Shown: one piece after another, positions 37,406 through 46,138 of the stretch | Layout of the letters: every line of letters begins with the position of its first letter | Position numbering within the stretch: the first letter of the stretch is position 1 | Assembly (NCBI GenBank): GCA_040768665.1 | Contig: JAXGMN010000020.1 | Coordinates: forward strand, 175,013-239,012 | Origin: JABWBD01 sp040768665 | Lineage (GTDB): Bacteria; Planctomycetota; Planctomycetia; Pirellulales; Thermoguttaceae | Length of the DNA: 64,000 nt | Reading direction: 5' to 3' | Made by a program: the position numbers and the translations under genes | Notes under the pieces: generated by a model | Seen by the model: the letters and a program-made list of their open reading frames with translations, nothing else | What the model was told of the DNA's origin: nothing | Databases searched by the model: none

Positions 37406-38884
37406 TCAGGAATTCAAGAGTGAGCGTACGGCATCGCGAAAGATCACCTCGAACATCAGCCAGGCCATCGCCAAGGTCAACAGCAGATTGAATGCCTGCC
37501 CGCAGAGATAGAGGATCAGCGGCTTTCCGCCCTTGAAGTACTTCCCCAATTCCCGGAAGTTCGTATCCAGGCCGATGCTCACGAAAGCCAGGCAAAAGAA
37601 CCATCCACGGAGCGATTTCGTGGTGTTGGTCGCGGCGTCTACAAGCATGCTGCCACCGATCAACGCGTCATGAAGCGCCGAGCAGAGGATCGAAGCCAGG
37701 ACGAACCCGATGACGAATTTCGGGAAGCGGTACCAGATCTCCCAGGCGTCCGGCCGCATGTCGCCGTCAGCCCGCTCGACGCGCGTGACCCAGTAGAAGG
37801 CCACGCCGAACGCCGTGAAGCCGATCAGGATGTTCTGGATCATTTTGATCGTGGTGGCAACCTTCAGGGCGTCGTCTCCCAGCACGCCGCCCGCGGCGGC
37901 CACCGCGCCGGTCGAGTCGATCGTGCCGCCCATCCATGCGCCTGCAAGGATGTTGCTCATGCCCAGCCCCTGCGCGACCGCGGGCATGACGACCATCATG
38001 ATCGCCGTAAAGGTGAGCGACATGCCGATCGCCAGCGAAAGCTCCTCCTTTTTGGCGCGGCAGGCAGCGGCCGTGGCGATCGCCGCCGAGACGCCGCAGA
38101 CCGACATGTCGGCCGAGATCACCATGTTGAGCGACCGCGACGGGATCTTCAGGATCTTCTGCCCGAAGGCGTATGTGCCGATGAGCACGACGGGCGTGAC
38201 GACCCATGAGACGAAAATACCGGGGACTCCCAGGGCCAGCAACTGCCCCAGTAGAATCTCAGCGCCCAGGAGCACCAATCCGGTCTTGATGTAGAACTCG
38301 GTGCGGACGGCAGGCCGAAGGGACTCGGGCGTGCCGATGGTGTTGCTGATAACCAGGCCGACTGCCAGGGCCCAGAGTACGTACTCCAAATTGTAACGTT
38401 CGACGACTGCCTGACCGGCCAGCACATAGGCCAGCACGGCGAGGAAGAACAGCACGGAGAACGCTCCCGCAAAGCGCGACCAGGACTCTCCCATCGCCCG
38501 GACGCCGACCCCGAAAAACACGAGGCACACCGCCAGCGCGCCGAGCAAGCCCCAGAGAACGTTGCGAGATTCGTCCGCCTCGGTGCTCGGATCATCTGCC
38601 CGCACGAACGCCTCGCGCGGATCGCTTTCCCACGCGCCGGGCTTCGCCAGCCACCGCTTCGCAGGAGAGGACAGCTTGACCTGTTGGCCGGTTTCAGCGC
38701 CAAGGGCGAAATCGGCCGGGCGAGAAAACCAGACCAGCGCGAACGCCAAAACGAGGATTACGCTGCCGATCCAAACCGCCCACCAGTCTTCCGAGGTACG
38801 CATCTCTTGCCAGGTCGATCTCCGCAACGGCTCATTCGGCTCGGAAATCACTCGATCGTCGTTGGGGTGGCGGTCCTCTCCCAT
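37406..38884 (-). CDS. YeiH/UPF0324-family putative sulfate exporter
   Basis: 492 aa, about 11-12 transmembrane helices. Typical landmarks: LWALAVGLVISNT, TEFYIKTGLVLLGAEILL, ICGVSAAIATA-like SVCGVSAAIATAAACRAKKE, GAWMGGTIDSTGAVAAAGG and FVSIGLDTNFREL. The family includes members implicated in sulfite or sulfate export after sulfonate breakdown. The N-terminal 120 residues are longer than in E. coli YeiH and include an extra helix pair and a soluble loop. With the nearby SulP, ChrA and DoxX genes it points to oxyanion/sulfur handling. Confidence 0.82.
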   Translation of the reverse strand: MGEDRHPNDDRVISEPNEPLRRSTWQEMRTSEDWWAVWIGSVILVLAFALVWFSRPADFALGAETGQQVKLSSPAKRWLAKPGAWESDPREAFVRADDPSTEADESRNVLWGLLGALAVCLVFFGVGVRAMGESWSRFAGAFSVLFFLAVLAYVLAGQAVVERYNLEYVLWALAVGLVISNTIGTPESLRPAVRTEFYIKTGLVLLGAEILLGQLLALGVPGIFVSWVVTPVVLIGTYAFGQKILKIPSRSLNMVISADMSVCGVSAAIATAAACRAKKEELSLAIGMSLTFTAIMMVVMPAVAQGLGMSNILAGAWMGGTIDSTGAVAAAGGVLGDDALKVATTIKMIQNILIGFTAFGVAFYWVTRVERADGDMRPDAWEIWYRFPKFVIGFVLASILCSALHDALIGGSMLVDAATNTTKSLRGWFFCLAFVSIGLDTNFRELGKYFKGGKPLILYLCGQAFNLLLTLAMAWLMFEVIFRDAVRSLLNS

Positions 38885-38979
38885 GGTCGGCTTGTCCCTC
38901 CATCTGGTCGCAGGCGAGTGGTAAGTACCGTTGCTGCATCTGATTGTGCACGACCGGAGCGGCCGTGTACAGGCTCAAA

Positions 38980-39006
38980 GTAGGTCCTGCTTGCCGAGCA
39001 GGACCT
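38980..39006. repeat. Single GTAG-type REP hairpin
   Basis: GTAG (38980-38983) begins a perfect 10-bp stem AGGTCCTGCT / AGCAGGACCT with loop TGCCG. The copies at 59435-59763 have the same loop and stem except for one base pair changed on both sides (C-G there, T-A here), a compensatory change that supports hairpin formation. Located upstream of yeiH. Confidence 0.85.
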
Positions 39007-39069
39007 GAACGGGCCGATGGATTCTCAACCTCCGCCGACGCGAGGCCCTCTCGAAACGTCGACCAGGGA

Positions 39070-39348
39070 CTATTTGTCGGGTGGTTTCGTCTTACTAAGC
39101 CTCGCCAAGCGGACCCGAACGCGTCCTGGGTGGAACTTGCACCCCATCCAAGGAAAATGGATCGACGGAATACAGATCTTCTCGTGCTCGATTTTCCAGC
39201 ACTGACGCTTGTCCTTCGCCGGGCTGACCGTCGGATAGCACACCCCGCACGAACGGCAAATCCCGAATCCTGCACGTTCAGCAGCCGTGCTGATGTTCGC
39301 CGAAGTGATGAGCAGGATCGCTGTCGACACTACAATCGCCGCTTTCAT
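39070..39348 (-). CDS. Small secreted Cys-rich protein
   Basis: 92 aa from the ATG at 39348 (MKAAIVVSTAILLITSANIS, a signal peptide ending near TAA). The mature part has CRSCGVCYPTVSPAKDKRQC and EICIP-like KICIPSIHFPW then GC, a pattern seen in a small planctomycete family with Cys/Trp motifs. In relatives I recall, more Cys-containing sequence follows; here the frame ends KTKPPDK, so the C-terminus may be cut. It begins 15 bp after the porin gene stops. Confidence 0.6.
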   Translation of the reverse strand: MKAAIVVSTAILLITSANISTAAERAGFGICRSCGVCYPTVSPAKDKRQCWKIEHEKICIPSIHFPWMGCKFHPGRVRVRLARLSKTKPPDK

Positions 39349-39363
39349 CGTCCCCCCGATCAA

Positions 39364-40926
39364 CTAGAAATCCATCCTGAAGCGGGTTTCAAGAATCGTG
39401 AAGTGACCCGAGGTGAAGCCCCCGACCGGCCGGTGCTCCTCGATATCGCCATACATTGCATTGAGCTGGAGATTGGCGTGGGCATTGAAGTACCAGTTCA
39501 GTCCCAGCGTTACGTCGTTGCCGACCCCGCCGTGGATATCGCCGTCGGTCAGGTCGAGGTAGGAGTAACGCAGCGCCACCTGCCAGGCGCCCCACCCCCG
39601 GCCGATGCCGCCGTCGCAGCGATTGACAACAAAGAAGTTCTCGAACGGCTTGACGCGCCCGATCGTGCCTGACTCCCGGCTGTAAGGAACGTGTTCGCCG
39701 GTCAGCATGTAGGCGACATACACGTAGGCGCCGTGAAAATGGAGATCGGGGCCCGTGCCGGGGGTTGTTGCGTCGCGCTGAACCCAGTTGGTCATGTACT
39801 CGCCGGTGATCTGCAGCGGTCCCACGTTGAAGATGCTCTCGAGCCCTAAGATTTCAAACGACAGAGCCCCGGCAATCGGCCCCGTGTCGAGCCAGCGACG
39901 ATCGGAGCGCACTTCATTACGCGTACGAAACCGTGCCTCGTTTGCGTTGGTGTCGCGAGGGTCGACATCGCCGTCGGGGTCGGCGACCATGCCAGATACG
40001 CCCCAATGAAAATAGCCGCGGCCACCGGAAGATTCGTCATACCATGGACTGCTGGCCAGACGCGCGTTGAAACTCATCTGGAACGAGTCGCCGATCACCT
40101 GAGCGTCATCCGCCGCGTTCTCGAGGCTCCATATCCCGTACTGCCAGTTATAAGCTTCATTGTCCGACACGCCGGAAGCAGAAACTCCTATTCGACGGGC
40201 ATCCTGGTTGAACGCTTCAACGACGAGCGGACGCTCCATGAAGACGTTGAAGCGACTGCTGTTCAAGTGATCGAGTCCAAGCGGGCGTTTATGGTTCCCA
40301 ATCGTGAGCGACTGAAGAACCGGAAGCTCGGTGAATCCGAGATAGACGTCCTTGTATTCGGGGTCACTGGGACGGGCGAAATCGATTTGGAACCGGTAAA
40401 CCATATTTCGCCAGATGTCGCCTCCGAGCTCAAGTCGGATCCGCCGAAAGTACAGCCGGTTCTCGGGATCGACTCCGGTCTCGGGATGCTCGAAGTAATG
40501 GATTCCGGGGCTGTCGTCGGCAAAAAAGGCGCTATCGAAGTGGATGCGCCCTCCGACGTCCAGCGTGGGATATTTCGGCGATGCCGGGGCTTTTTCCTCT
40601 TTCGATGCTGCGGCCTTTTCCTCTAATTTCTTCAGTGCATCTTCGAGTTCCTGGACGCGCTGGTCCAGCGAGACCGCCGCGCGCGCCCCCCCTGAAGGCG
40701 TTGTTCCGGCCGATTCGTCCTGCGAATTGGGCTCGTGGCCGGTTTGCGGGGACTCGGAATCCTGCTGCGCCAAGCGGTAACCAGGCATCCAGGCGTCGTC
40801 GACCGCCCTGAGGGGCGGCTGGGCGCGTCCTGGTTGCGCCAGCGACCCGGCCGTAAGCAGCAATCCGATACATAGAAGGGGTTTCAGGCATATGCGAACG
40901 CCTCGCCCGGGGAAGGCGACACGCAC
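39364..40926 (-). CDS. Outer-membrane porin, OprP/OprO-like
   Basis: About 520 aa. A signal-like segment (LKPLLCIGLLLTAGSLAQ) is followed by a coiled-coil stretch (LDQRVQELEDALKKLEEK), usual in phosphate-selective porins, then beta-strands of a 16-stranded barrel (LYFRRIRLELGGDIWRNMVY, GNHKRPLGLDHLNSSRF, ending ILETRFRMDF with the C-terminal aromatic). Such porins let anions such as phosphate pass. No ATG is in frame close to the signal peptide; GTG at 40926 is the nearest start, but it lies inside a truncated palindromic element, and the frame continues through that element to an ATG at 41031. The true start is uncertain. Confidence 0.8.
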   Translation of the reverse strand: MRVAFPGRGVRICLKPLLCIGLLLTAGSLAQPGRAQPPLRAVDDAWMPGYRLAQQDSESPQTGHEPNSQDESAGTTPSGGARAAVSLDQRVQELEDALKKLEEKAAASKEEKAPASPKYPTLDVGGRIHFDSAFFADDSPGIHYFEHPETGVDPENRLYFRRIRLELGGDIWRNMVYRFQIDFARPSDPEYKDVYLGFTELPVLQSLTIGNHKRPLGLDHLNSSRFNVFMERPLVVEAFNQDARRIGVSASGVSDNEAYNWQYGIWSLENAADDAQVIGDSFQMSFNARLASSPWYDESSGGRGYFHWGVSGMVADPDGDVDPRDTNANEARFRTRNEVRSDRRWLDTGPIAGALSFEILGLESIFNVGPLQITGEYMTNWVQRDATTPGTGPDLHFHGAYVYVAYMLTGEHVPYSRESGTIGRVKPFENFFVVNRCDGGIGRGWGAWQVALRYSYLDLTDGDIHGGVGNDVTLGLNWYFNAHANLQLNAMYGDIEEHRPVGGFTSGHFTILETRFRMDF

Positions 40927-40978
40927 GTTTTGCTCCCCAAAATGAGCCAGTCCCAAACGGTTTTGGGATAAGCTCTTA
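40911..40978. repeat. Truncated type B palindromic element at the porin start
   Basis: The right arm GTTTTGGGATAAGCTCTTA (40960-40978), the box GAGCCAGTCCC and the small stem around GTTTTGCTCC match the element at 4939-5042. The left outer arm is missing: the sequence passes straight into the porin reading frame. Confidence 0.75.
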
Positions 40979-41199
40979 GCGGGCCGCCCGCGGCCGTGTT
41001 CCGCCCCGAAGAGGCAGGCAGGCTTCGACATCCTGACACTCGCTTCTTTTCGCGCAAACCCTTGGGTGGAACTTCGGAGATCGATCTTTCCGGATTTATC
41101 GGGTTCACGGGACCGAGCGAATTATTAGGATTCTGCAAGAGTTTCGGAAAACGGCGTTTGTTGCCAGTCTATCGATCTGTGTAACACCCGCACAACGGG

Positions 41200-43194
41200 C
41201 TAGACGGCCAGTTCGGGTTCCGCGGCCGCGACCACTCCGCCGGGTTGCGGGGTTGCTTTGGTATCCCCACTGCGCTTGCGGGTGAAGGGTTCGCGTCCGA
41301 ACCTTGCGTGGAGCGAATCCCAGTCAATCACCAGCCGACCTCCAACCGCCTGGTGCTGCCTGGCCCAAGTCATCAGCAACTCCAGGCACGCGTGGTCCAC
41401 ATAGGCGAGGTGCTGCAGGTCGACGTGCAATTCGGCGTTCTGCGGCACTCGTTCCAGCGCGGCGGCGAGTTTCGGCAGGGAAACGAACGTAGCCGTTCCG
41501 TCGAGAGACAGGACCGCTCGCGGCGTGGAATCCGACAACTCCAGCTCGGTCGACAGGTGAGAAAAGGTGTAGAGCAGTTTGACTGCCGACAGAACGACGC
41601 CGAGGATGACGCCGGTCAGCAGGTCCGCGACCACAATGGTCACGAGGGTCGCCGCGTAGATCGCCACCTCGCCTTTGCCCATCTGCCACAGTTTGCGAAC
41701 CGCCTTGAGGTTCACGAGCTTGTATCCCGTGTAGACCAGGATTGCCGCCAGGCTGGCGGTGGGAATCATCCGCAGCATCGAACCCAGCACCGCAACGAAG
41801 AGGAGGAGCCATAGCCCGTGCAGAATCGCGGACAGCCTCGTCGTCGCCCCCGCTTGGACGTTGGCCGAACTGCGGACGATGACGCCGGTCATCGGCAGCG
41901 CGCCCACCAGCCCGCAAACCATATTGCCGATTCCCTGCGCGGCCAATTCCTTGTCGTATTGGGTCCGCTGCCCCTGGTGCATCTGGTCGACCGCCGTTGC
42001 ACAGAGGAGCGTCTCGGCGCTGGCGACGACGGCGAGCACGACTGCCATTTGCAGAACGGCGCCCCAGGGCATCGTGAACGTGTCGGCGAAAGCGAGGAAC
42101 TTCATGTCCTGGAAAAGGTTCTCGGGGACCTCGACGTAGAGGACCGGCAGTGCGCGCGCGGCGGTCAAAATCGTAACCAGGACCACGGCCACCAGGGGAG
42201 CCGGCACGACTCGCACCTTCTTCGGCGCCAGCGACTGCCAGGCGACGATGAGAAGGATGGTCAGGACTCCAACCATCGCCGCGAGATGGTGGTTCTTCAA
42301 TTGCGCTAAGAGCGAGCGGATTGCACTGGCGGCGTGCTGTTGCGACTCGAGGGCCGCCGCCGGATCCCTTTGAAGGTCTTCGAGCGCACTGCGGCTGGCG
42401 CCAACGGCAGCGGTCGTGGCACGTTGCACGCCTTCGGCGTCGTATCCACCGCCTTCCGGTGCGAAACGCATCAGCTCGCCTGCGGCGGTTTCCAGCCTGC
42501 GAGTGATCTCTGCCTGTTGGTCCACCCAGGCAGGCCGCATCGCTTCGACCGCAATGCCGTCGGTCGACGCCCATTCCTCTTCCGACTCGGGGAGCAGTTT
42601 TGCGATCTGCTCGCGGAGTTGATCCTGCTGCCGGTGCAATTCGCCGATCTGCTTGAGCTTCTCGGTTCGAAACTGCCGATCGGATCGCGCGGTGACTTCC
42701 GGGGGAACAAACGCCCGGGAGATCGATTGGGGTATCGCTTTCAGGTTTTCGACACCGCTTCCTTTGGGCTGGTTGTCGAACATCACGTGAAACTGGCTGG
42801 CGAAGATCAACACGCCGATGCCGGCCAGCATTCCTTGGATGACCGCGGGCGACACGGCCCGGAACCACTGGCCGAGTTTCAGGACGCCGGCGACGAGTTG
42901 CAGGGCGCCGGCAACCAGTACGACAAGCCCGAAAACCTCTAATCCGTGCCGCTGGATGACCTCGTAGACGATCACCGTCAGCCCAGCGGCCGGTCCGCTC
43001 ACTTGAAGTGGCGAGCCTGCGAGCACGCCCACCAAAAGTCCGCCCACGATACCCGAGAGCAGACCGGCGGCAATGGGGGCGCCCGACGCAATGGCAATGC
43101 CCATGCACAGGGGAAGAGCAACCAGGAATACGACGATCGACGCCAGGACGTCGCGCTTCACCCGGGATGCGCCAGAACTGTTTTCCATGTTCAT
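41200..43194 (-). CDS. SulP-family anion transporter (bicarbonate/sulfate) with STAS domain
   Basis: 664 aa. The transmembrane core begins DVLASIVVFLVALPLCMGIA, with the SulP signature SGPAAGLTVIVYEVIQ, and later GIGNMVCGLVGALPMTGVIV. The C-terminal STAS domain spans about residues 545-630 (VDLQHLAYVDHACLELLMTW). Residues about 155-320 form a hydrophilic, Gln/Glu-rich helical insertion between membrane helices (LKQIGELHRQQDQLREQIAK), not found in standard SulP proteins. The carbonic anhydrase gene lies 63 bp upstream on the same strand, so bicarbonate is the likely substrate, as in BicA-type transporters; sulfate remains possible. Confidence 0.88.
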   Translation of the reverse strand: MNMENSSGASRVKRDVLASIVVFLVALPLCMGIAIASGAPIAAGLLSGIVGGLLVGVLAGSPLQVSGPAAGLTVIVYEVIQRHGLEVFGLVVLVAGALQLVAGVLKLGQWFRAVSPAVIQGMLAGIGVLIFASQFHVMFDNQPKGSGVENLKAIPQSISRAFVPPEVTARSDRQFRTEKLKQIGELHRQQDQLREQIAKLLPESEEEWASTDGIAVEAMRPAWVDQQAEITRRLETAAGELMRFAPEGGGYDAEGVQRATTAAVGASRSALEDLQRDPAAALESQQHAASAIRSLLAQLKNHHLAAMVGVLTILLIVAWQSLAPKKVRVVPAPLVAVVLVTILTAARALPVLYVEVPENLFQDMKFLAFADTFTMPWGAVLQMAVVLAVVASAETLLCATAVDQMHQGQRTQYDKELAAQGIGNMVCGLVGALPMTGVIVRSSANVQAGATTRLSAILHGLWLLLFVAVLGSMLRMIPTASLAAILVYTGYKLVNLKAVRKLWQMGKGEVAIYAATLVTIVVADLLTGVILGVVLSAVKLLYTFSHLSTELELSDSTPRAVLSLDGTATFVSLPKLAAALERVPQNAELHVDLQHLAYVDHACLELLMTWARQHQAVGGRLVIDWDSLHARFGREPFTRKRSGDTKATPQPGGVVAAAEPELAV

Positions 43195-43257
43195 TCCTTT
43201 AATCCTTTCACAAGCACGAAGTGGTCGAGGAACGACGATCCGAGGGACAGGAGTCGA

Positions 43258-43941
43258 TCAGATGGGAGGAAGGGGCGAAACCCGCGCCGGAGATAGCCCC
43301 GCCGTTTGTTCCAGCGGAAGGAAGTGGCCTTCGTCGGGATGGTAGGCAAATACCTGGCCGGTCTCGAACTTGTAAACCCAGCCGTGCAGGTTAAGGTCTT
43401 GGCGAGAGAGGGCCGCAGCGACGGAAGGATGCGTGCGGAGATTCTCCAGTTGCACTAGAACGTTTTCTTCCACCGCGGCCATCAGCCGCGCGGGCGGTTC
43501 CGTGATGTGCCCGTAATTCTCCCGAATGATCCGCCCCGTCGCCTCGGCGTGCTTCAGAAGCGCCTGGACGGCCGGCAATTCAGAGACCGATTCGGGAGCC
43601 AGAAGGCCGTTCATCGCTCCGCAATGCGAATGGCCGCAGACGACGATATCTCTCACCTTCAGTACGGCCACCGCGTACTCGATCGTCCCCGCTTCCCCGC
43701 CGTGCACGGCGCCGTAGGGCGGGACAATGTTGCCGGCCGTGCGAAGAATGAAGAGCTGCCCCGGCTCGGTCTGCGTGAGAAGGTTGGGATTAATGCGGGA
43801 GTCGGAGCACGTGATGAACAGGGCCATCGGACGCTGCCCCTCGGCAAGCTTCTCGAAGAGCCGTTGATGTTCCGCAAAGATCTGCTTCTGAAACTGGTGG
43901 ACGCCTTGGACGAGTTTCTGCATAGTCGGACGATTCCTCAT
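43258..43941 (-). CDS. Beta-carbonic anhydrase
   Basis: 227 aa. Zinc ligands Cys45 (with the Asp47-Arg49 dyad in CSDSR), His104 and Cys107 (GHSHCGAM) are all present, as is RTAGNIVPP. It interconverts CO2 and bicarbonate. Its transcription with the SulP transporter suggests bicarbonate supply for carboxylation or pH balance. The last 20 residues (AGLSPARVSPLPPI) are Pro-rich and variable. ATG start with no strong ribosome site. Confidence 0.94.
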   Translation of the reverse strand: MRNRPTMQKLVQGVHQFQKQIFAEHQRLFEKLAEGQRPMALFITCSDSRINPNLLTQTEPGQLFILRTAGNIVPPYGAVHGGEAGTIEYAVAVLKVRDIVVCGHSHCGAMNGLLAPESVSELPAVQALLKHAEATGRIIRENYGHITEPPARLMAAVEENVLVQLENLRTHPSVAAALSRQDLNLHGWVYKFETGQVFAYHPDEGHFLPLEQTAGLSPARVSPLPPI

Positions 43942-43968
43942 TCGTAGTGGAGCGCCGTCGGCAGTGTC

Positions 43969-44000
43969 GTCGCGATCTACTAAAGGGAGCGGATCGCGAC
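43969..44000. promoter_or_regulatory. 9-bp inverted repeat upstream of the carbonic anhydrase gene
   Basis: GTCGCGATC (43969-43977) and GATCGCGAC (43992-44000) are exact complements 14 bp apart, 28 bp before the start codon. It could be an operator or a leader hairpin. No T-run follows. The rest of the gap to 44704 holds one palindromic repeat and no gene I can support. Confidence 0.35.
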
Positions 44001-44534
44001 CTGGCGGTTGCTGCGGACGGTGAGTCCAGGAGACGGTCGTTCAGCGTGAAATCCGAGCAAGCCGGTGGCCGCCAGGCGGAACCGGCACCCGCCGCGGATC
44101 AACAGCGCGGAGGGGCACGCAGACCGTTCGGAAGAGAGCACGAGCTCGAAGCTCGGACAAATGGGCGGGCCACGGTGCCAACGCGAACACGCGCCGAAGC
44201 ACCCGGCCCTCGCCTGCGCTGATCGTCGCAACGCTTCACACGCTGGCGAAGCGGAGATTCGCGATGGACAATGTGCTGAATTGCCGGCGAATGGATCTCC
44301 GACTCCCTCTGCAACGGGTTACCCATCGGCAGAAGCAGGGCAACCATTCCAACCACCGTCAGCCAATTCGGGCTGAATCTCCCAGAGGACCGATTCGTCG
44401 GTGGTGCTGAGGGGGATGTGTTGAGCATGAGGTACCGGCCGGAAACATCCAGTGATTTTTTCCAGGTTGTGCAGTTATATATCGGTGGTCCCCGAAAGGC
44501 AAGTGCAAAAAAACCCATCGGTGCGAGTTTTTTG

Positions 44535-44656
44535 GTTACCGTTCACGCTCACGGAAGAGGGGGACAGGCCCATGTTTTCGGCCATCGTCTTTATCGCCGG
44601 TCGCATCGACTGGCCGAAAAATGGACCAGTCCCCGACCGTGTGCGTCAACGGTTAC
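44535..44656. repeat. Palindromic core-box element, outer-stem type D (second copy)
   Basis: Outer arms GTTACCGTTCACGC (44535-44548) and GCGTCAACGGTTAC (44643-44656), two mismatches. Inner arms GGGGACAGGCCCATGTTTTC with GGCCA pair with TGGCC and GAAAAATGGACCAGTCCCC. It lies just beyond the end of phoR in the 763-bp gap before the carbonic anhydrase gene. Confidence 0.85.
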
Positions 44657-44704
44657 ATTTTTGGCCCCGGCGACAGTCTCGGCTACATACCGCCCGTGGC
44701 GAGG

Positions 44705-46138
44705 CTACTCCGTGGTTTCGGCCGACGAATCCGCGAAGGTCTCCGGCGGCGGCTCCAACGGGACTTTCGGAGAGACCGGCAGATGCAGGCAGAAGGTGCT
44801 CCCCTCTCCCAGCCTACTTTGGACGGTGGCTCGACCGCCGTGCGCCTGGGCAATGTGCTTGACGATGGCAAGCCCCAGCCCCGTGCCGCCCAATTTGCGG
44901 CTTCGAGCCTTGTCCACGCGGTAGAACCGCTCGAAGATCCGCGACAGGTGTTCGTGGCTGATCCCGCTGCCATGGTCTTTTACCCGGATCAGGATCTCGT
45001 CGGGTGCCCCTTCGGCTTCAACGAAAATCGATGCGCCGTTGGGGCTGTACTTGATCGCATTGTCGATGAGATTCACCAGCGCCTGCTCGAGCAAAGCGGC
45101 ATTGCTCTCGGCCGCGAGATCCTCGCTGCAACGGATCTCCACGCGGATGTCTTTTTCCGCCGCTTTGAGCTGGCAGATGTCGACGGCGGCCTGGACCACT
45201 TTTCGGATTGGGACCGGCTCCAGCGCGATTTCGGCTTTTTCGGTTCCCTGCTCAATCCGGGAGAGCATAAGCAGGTCCTCGATGATTGCCGTCAGCCGGT
45301 CGGCTTGGGCCGCGACAATCTTCAGGAACCGCTCGGCATCGCCGGGGCTCTTGAGCGCCCCGTCCAGCAGCGTTTCAACGAAACCCTTGATCGAGGTTAC
45401 GGGCGTCTTCAGTTCGTGCGAGACGTTGGCGACAAAATCGCGGCGGATGATCTCGAGTCTGCGAACGCGAGTGATGTCGTGCAGCACAACCAGCGCGCCG
45501 ATGGCCTGTTGGCCGGCATCGAGCAACACGGTGCCTTGAGCGTCGAGGACCCTCTCTTCGCCACCGTTGAGGCGGATCACGATCTCTTCCGAGACCGACT
45601 GCTGCGTGGCCAGAACATGTGCGACAAGCCTCTCGAGCGCCGGATTGCGAACGACTTCCTGGAGTCGGCGTCCCTGAATGTCCTGCACGCGCACTCGCAG
45701 CAACCGGGCTCCTGCTTGATTCAGGCTGATCAACCGCTCCTCCGTATCGACGGCCAGAACACTTTCCACCATGCTGAAGAGGATGGCTTCGTGTTGCTGT
45801 TGCTGCTGGACGAGGACTTGGATTCGGTGATCCAGTTCGCCGGCCATCCGATTCATCGTTTCGGCCAGGGCACCGATCTCACGCGAGGCGGGTACCGGGA
45901 TCTTGCGCGACAGAATGCCGCGAGCGAACTGCTCGGCTCCCTGCTCGACGGCTTTCAACTCCCGGCCAATCCGCCGCGACGCGAGCCAACTTGCGCCCCA
46001 CGCGACGCAAACAGCCGTGATGACGCCGAGAATCATCGGCAGGTTCATGGCCCGCTGCATTTCGAATACCGCAAACGTGCCGATCGCCGCCAAGAGATAA
46101 GAGGGCAGGAGCCGCCAGAGAAGCCGCTTTCCGCTCAT
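44705..46138 (-). CDS. phoR: Phosphate-type sensor kinase PhoR
   Basis: 477 aa. Two N-terminal helices with a very short external loop, HAMP (residues ~50-105), a PAS domain (ILFSMVESVLAVDTEERLIS), H-box (RRDFVANVSHELKTPVTSIK), and ATPase N (LVNLIDNAIKYSPNG), G1 (DHGSGIS), F (FERFYRVDKARS) and G2 (GTGLGLAIVKHI) boxes. This layout is that of PhoR, which senses phosphate through the Pst transporter. It overlaps phoB by 4 bp. The pst genes lie 12 kb away. Confidence 0.88.
   Translation of the reverse strand: MSGKRLLWRLLPSYLLAAIGTFAVFEMQRAMNLPMILGVITAVCVAWGASWLASRRIGRELKAVEQGAEQFARGILSRKIPVPASREIGALAETMNRMAGELDHRIQVLVQQQQQHEAILFSMVESVLAVDTEERLISLNQAGARLLRVRVQDIQGRRLQEVVRNPALERLVAHVLATQQSVSEEIVIRLNGGEERVLDAQGTVLLDAGQQAIGALVVLHDITRVRRLEIIRRDFVANVSHELKTPVTSIKGFVETLLDGALKSPGDAERFLKIVAAQADRLTAIIEDLLMLSRIEQGTEKAEIALEPVPIRKVVQAAVDICQLKAAEKDIRVEIRCSEDLAAESNAALLEQALVNLIDNAIKYSPNGASIFVEAEGAPDEILIRVKDHGSGISHEHLSRIFERFYRVDKARSRKLGGTGLGLAIVKHIAQAHGGRATVQSRLGEGSTFCLHLPVSPKVPLEPPPETFADSSAETTE

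Noticed and set aside
44056..44534. Possible gene in the gap between the carbonic anhydrase gene and the element before phoR
   Set aside because: Several frames are open, but none has a ribosome site, a recognisable motif or plausible codon use.
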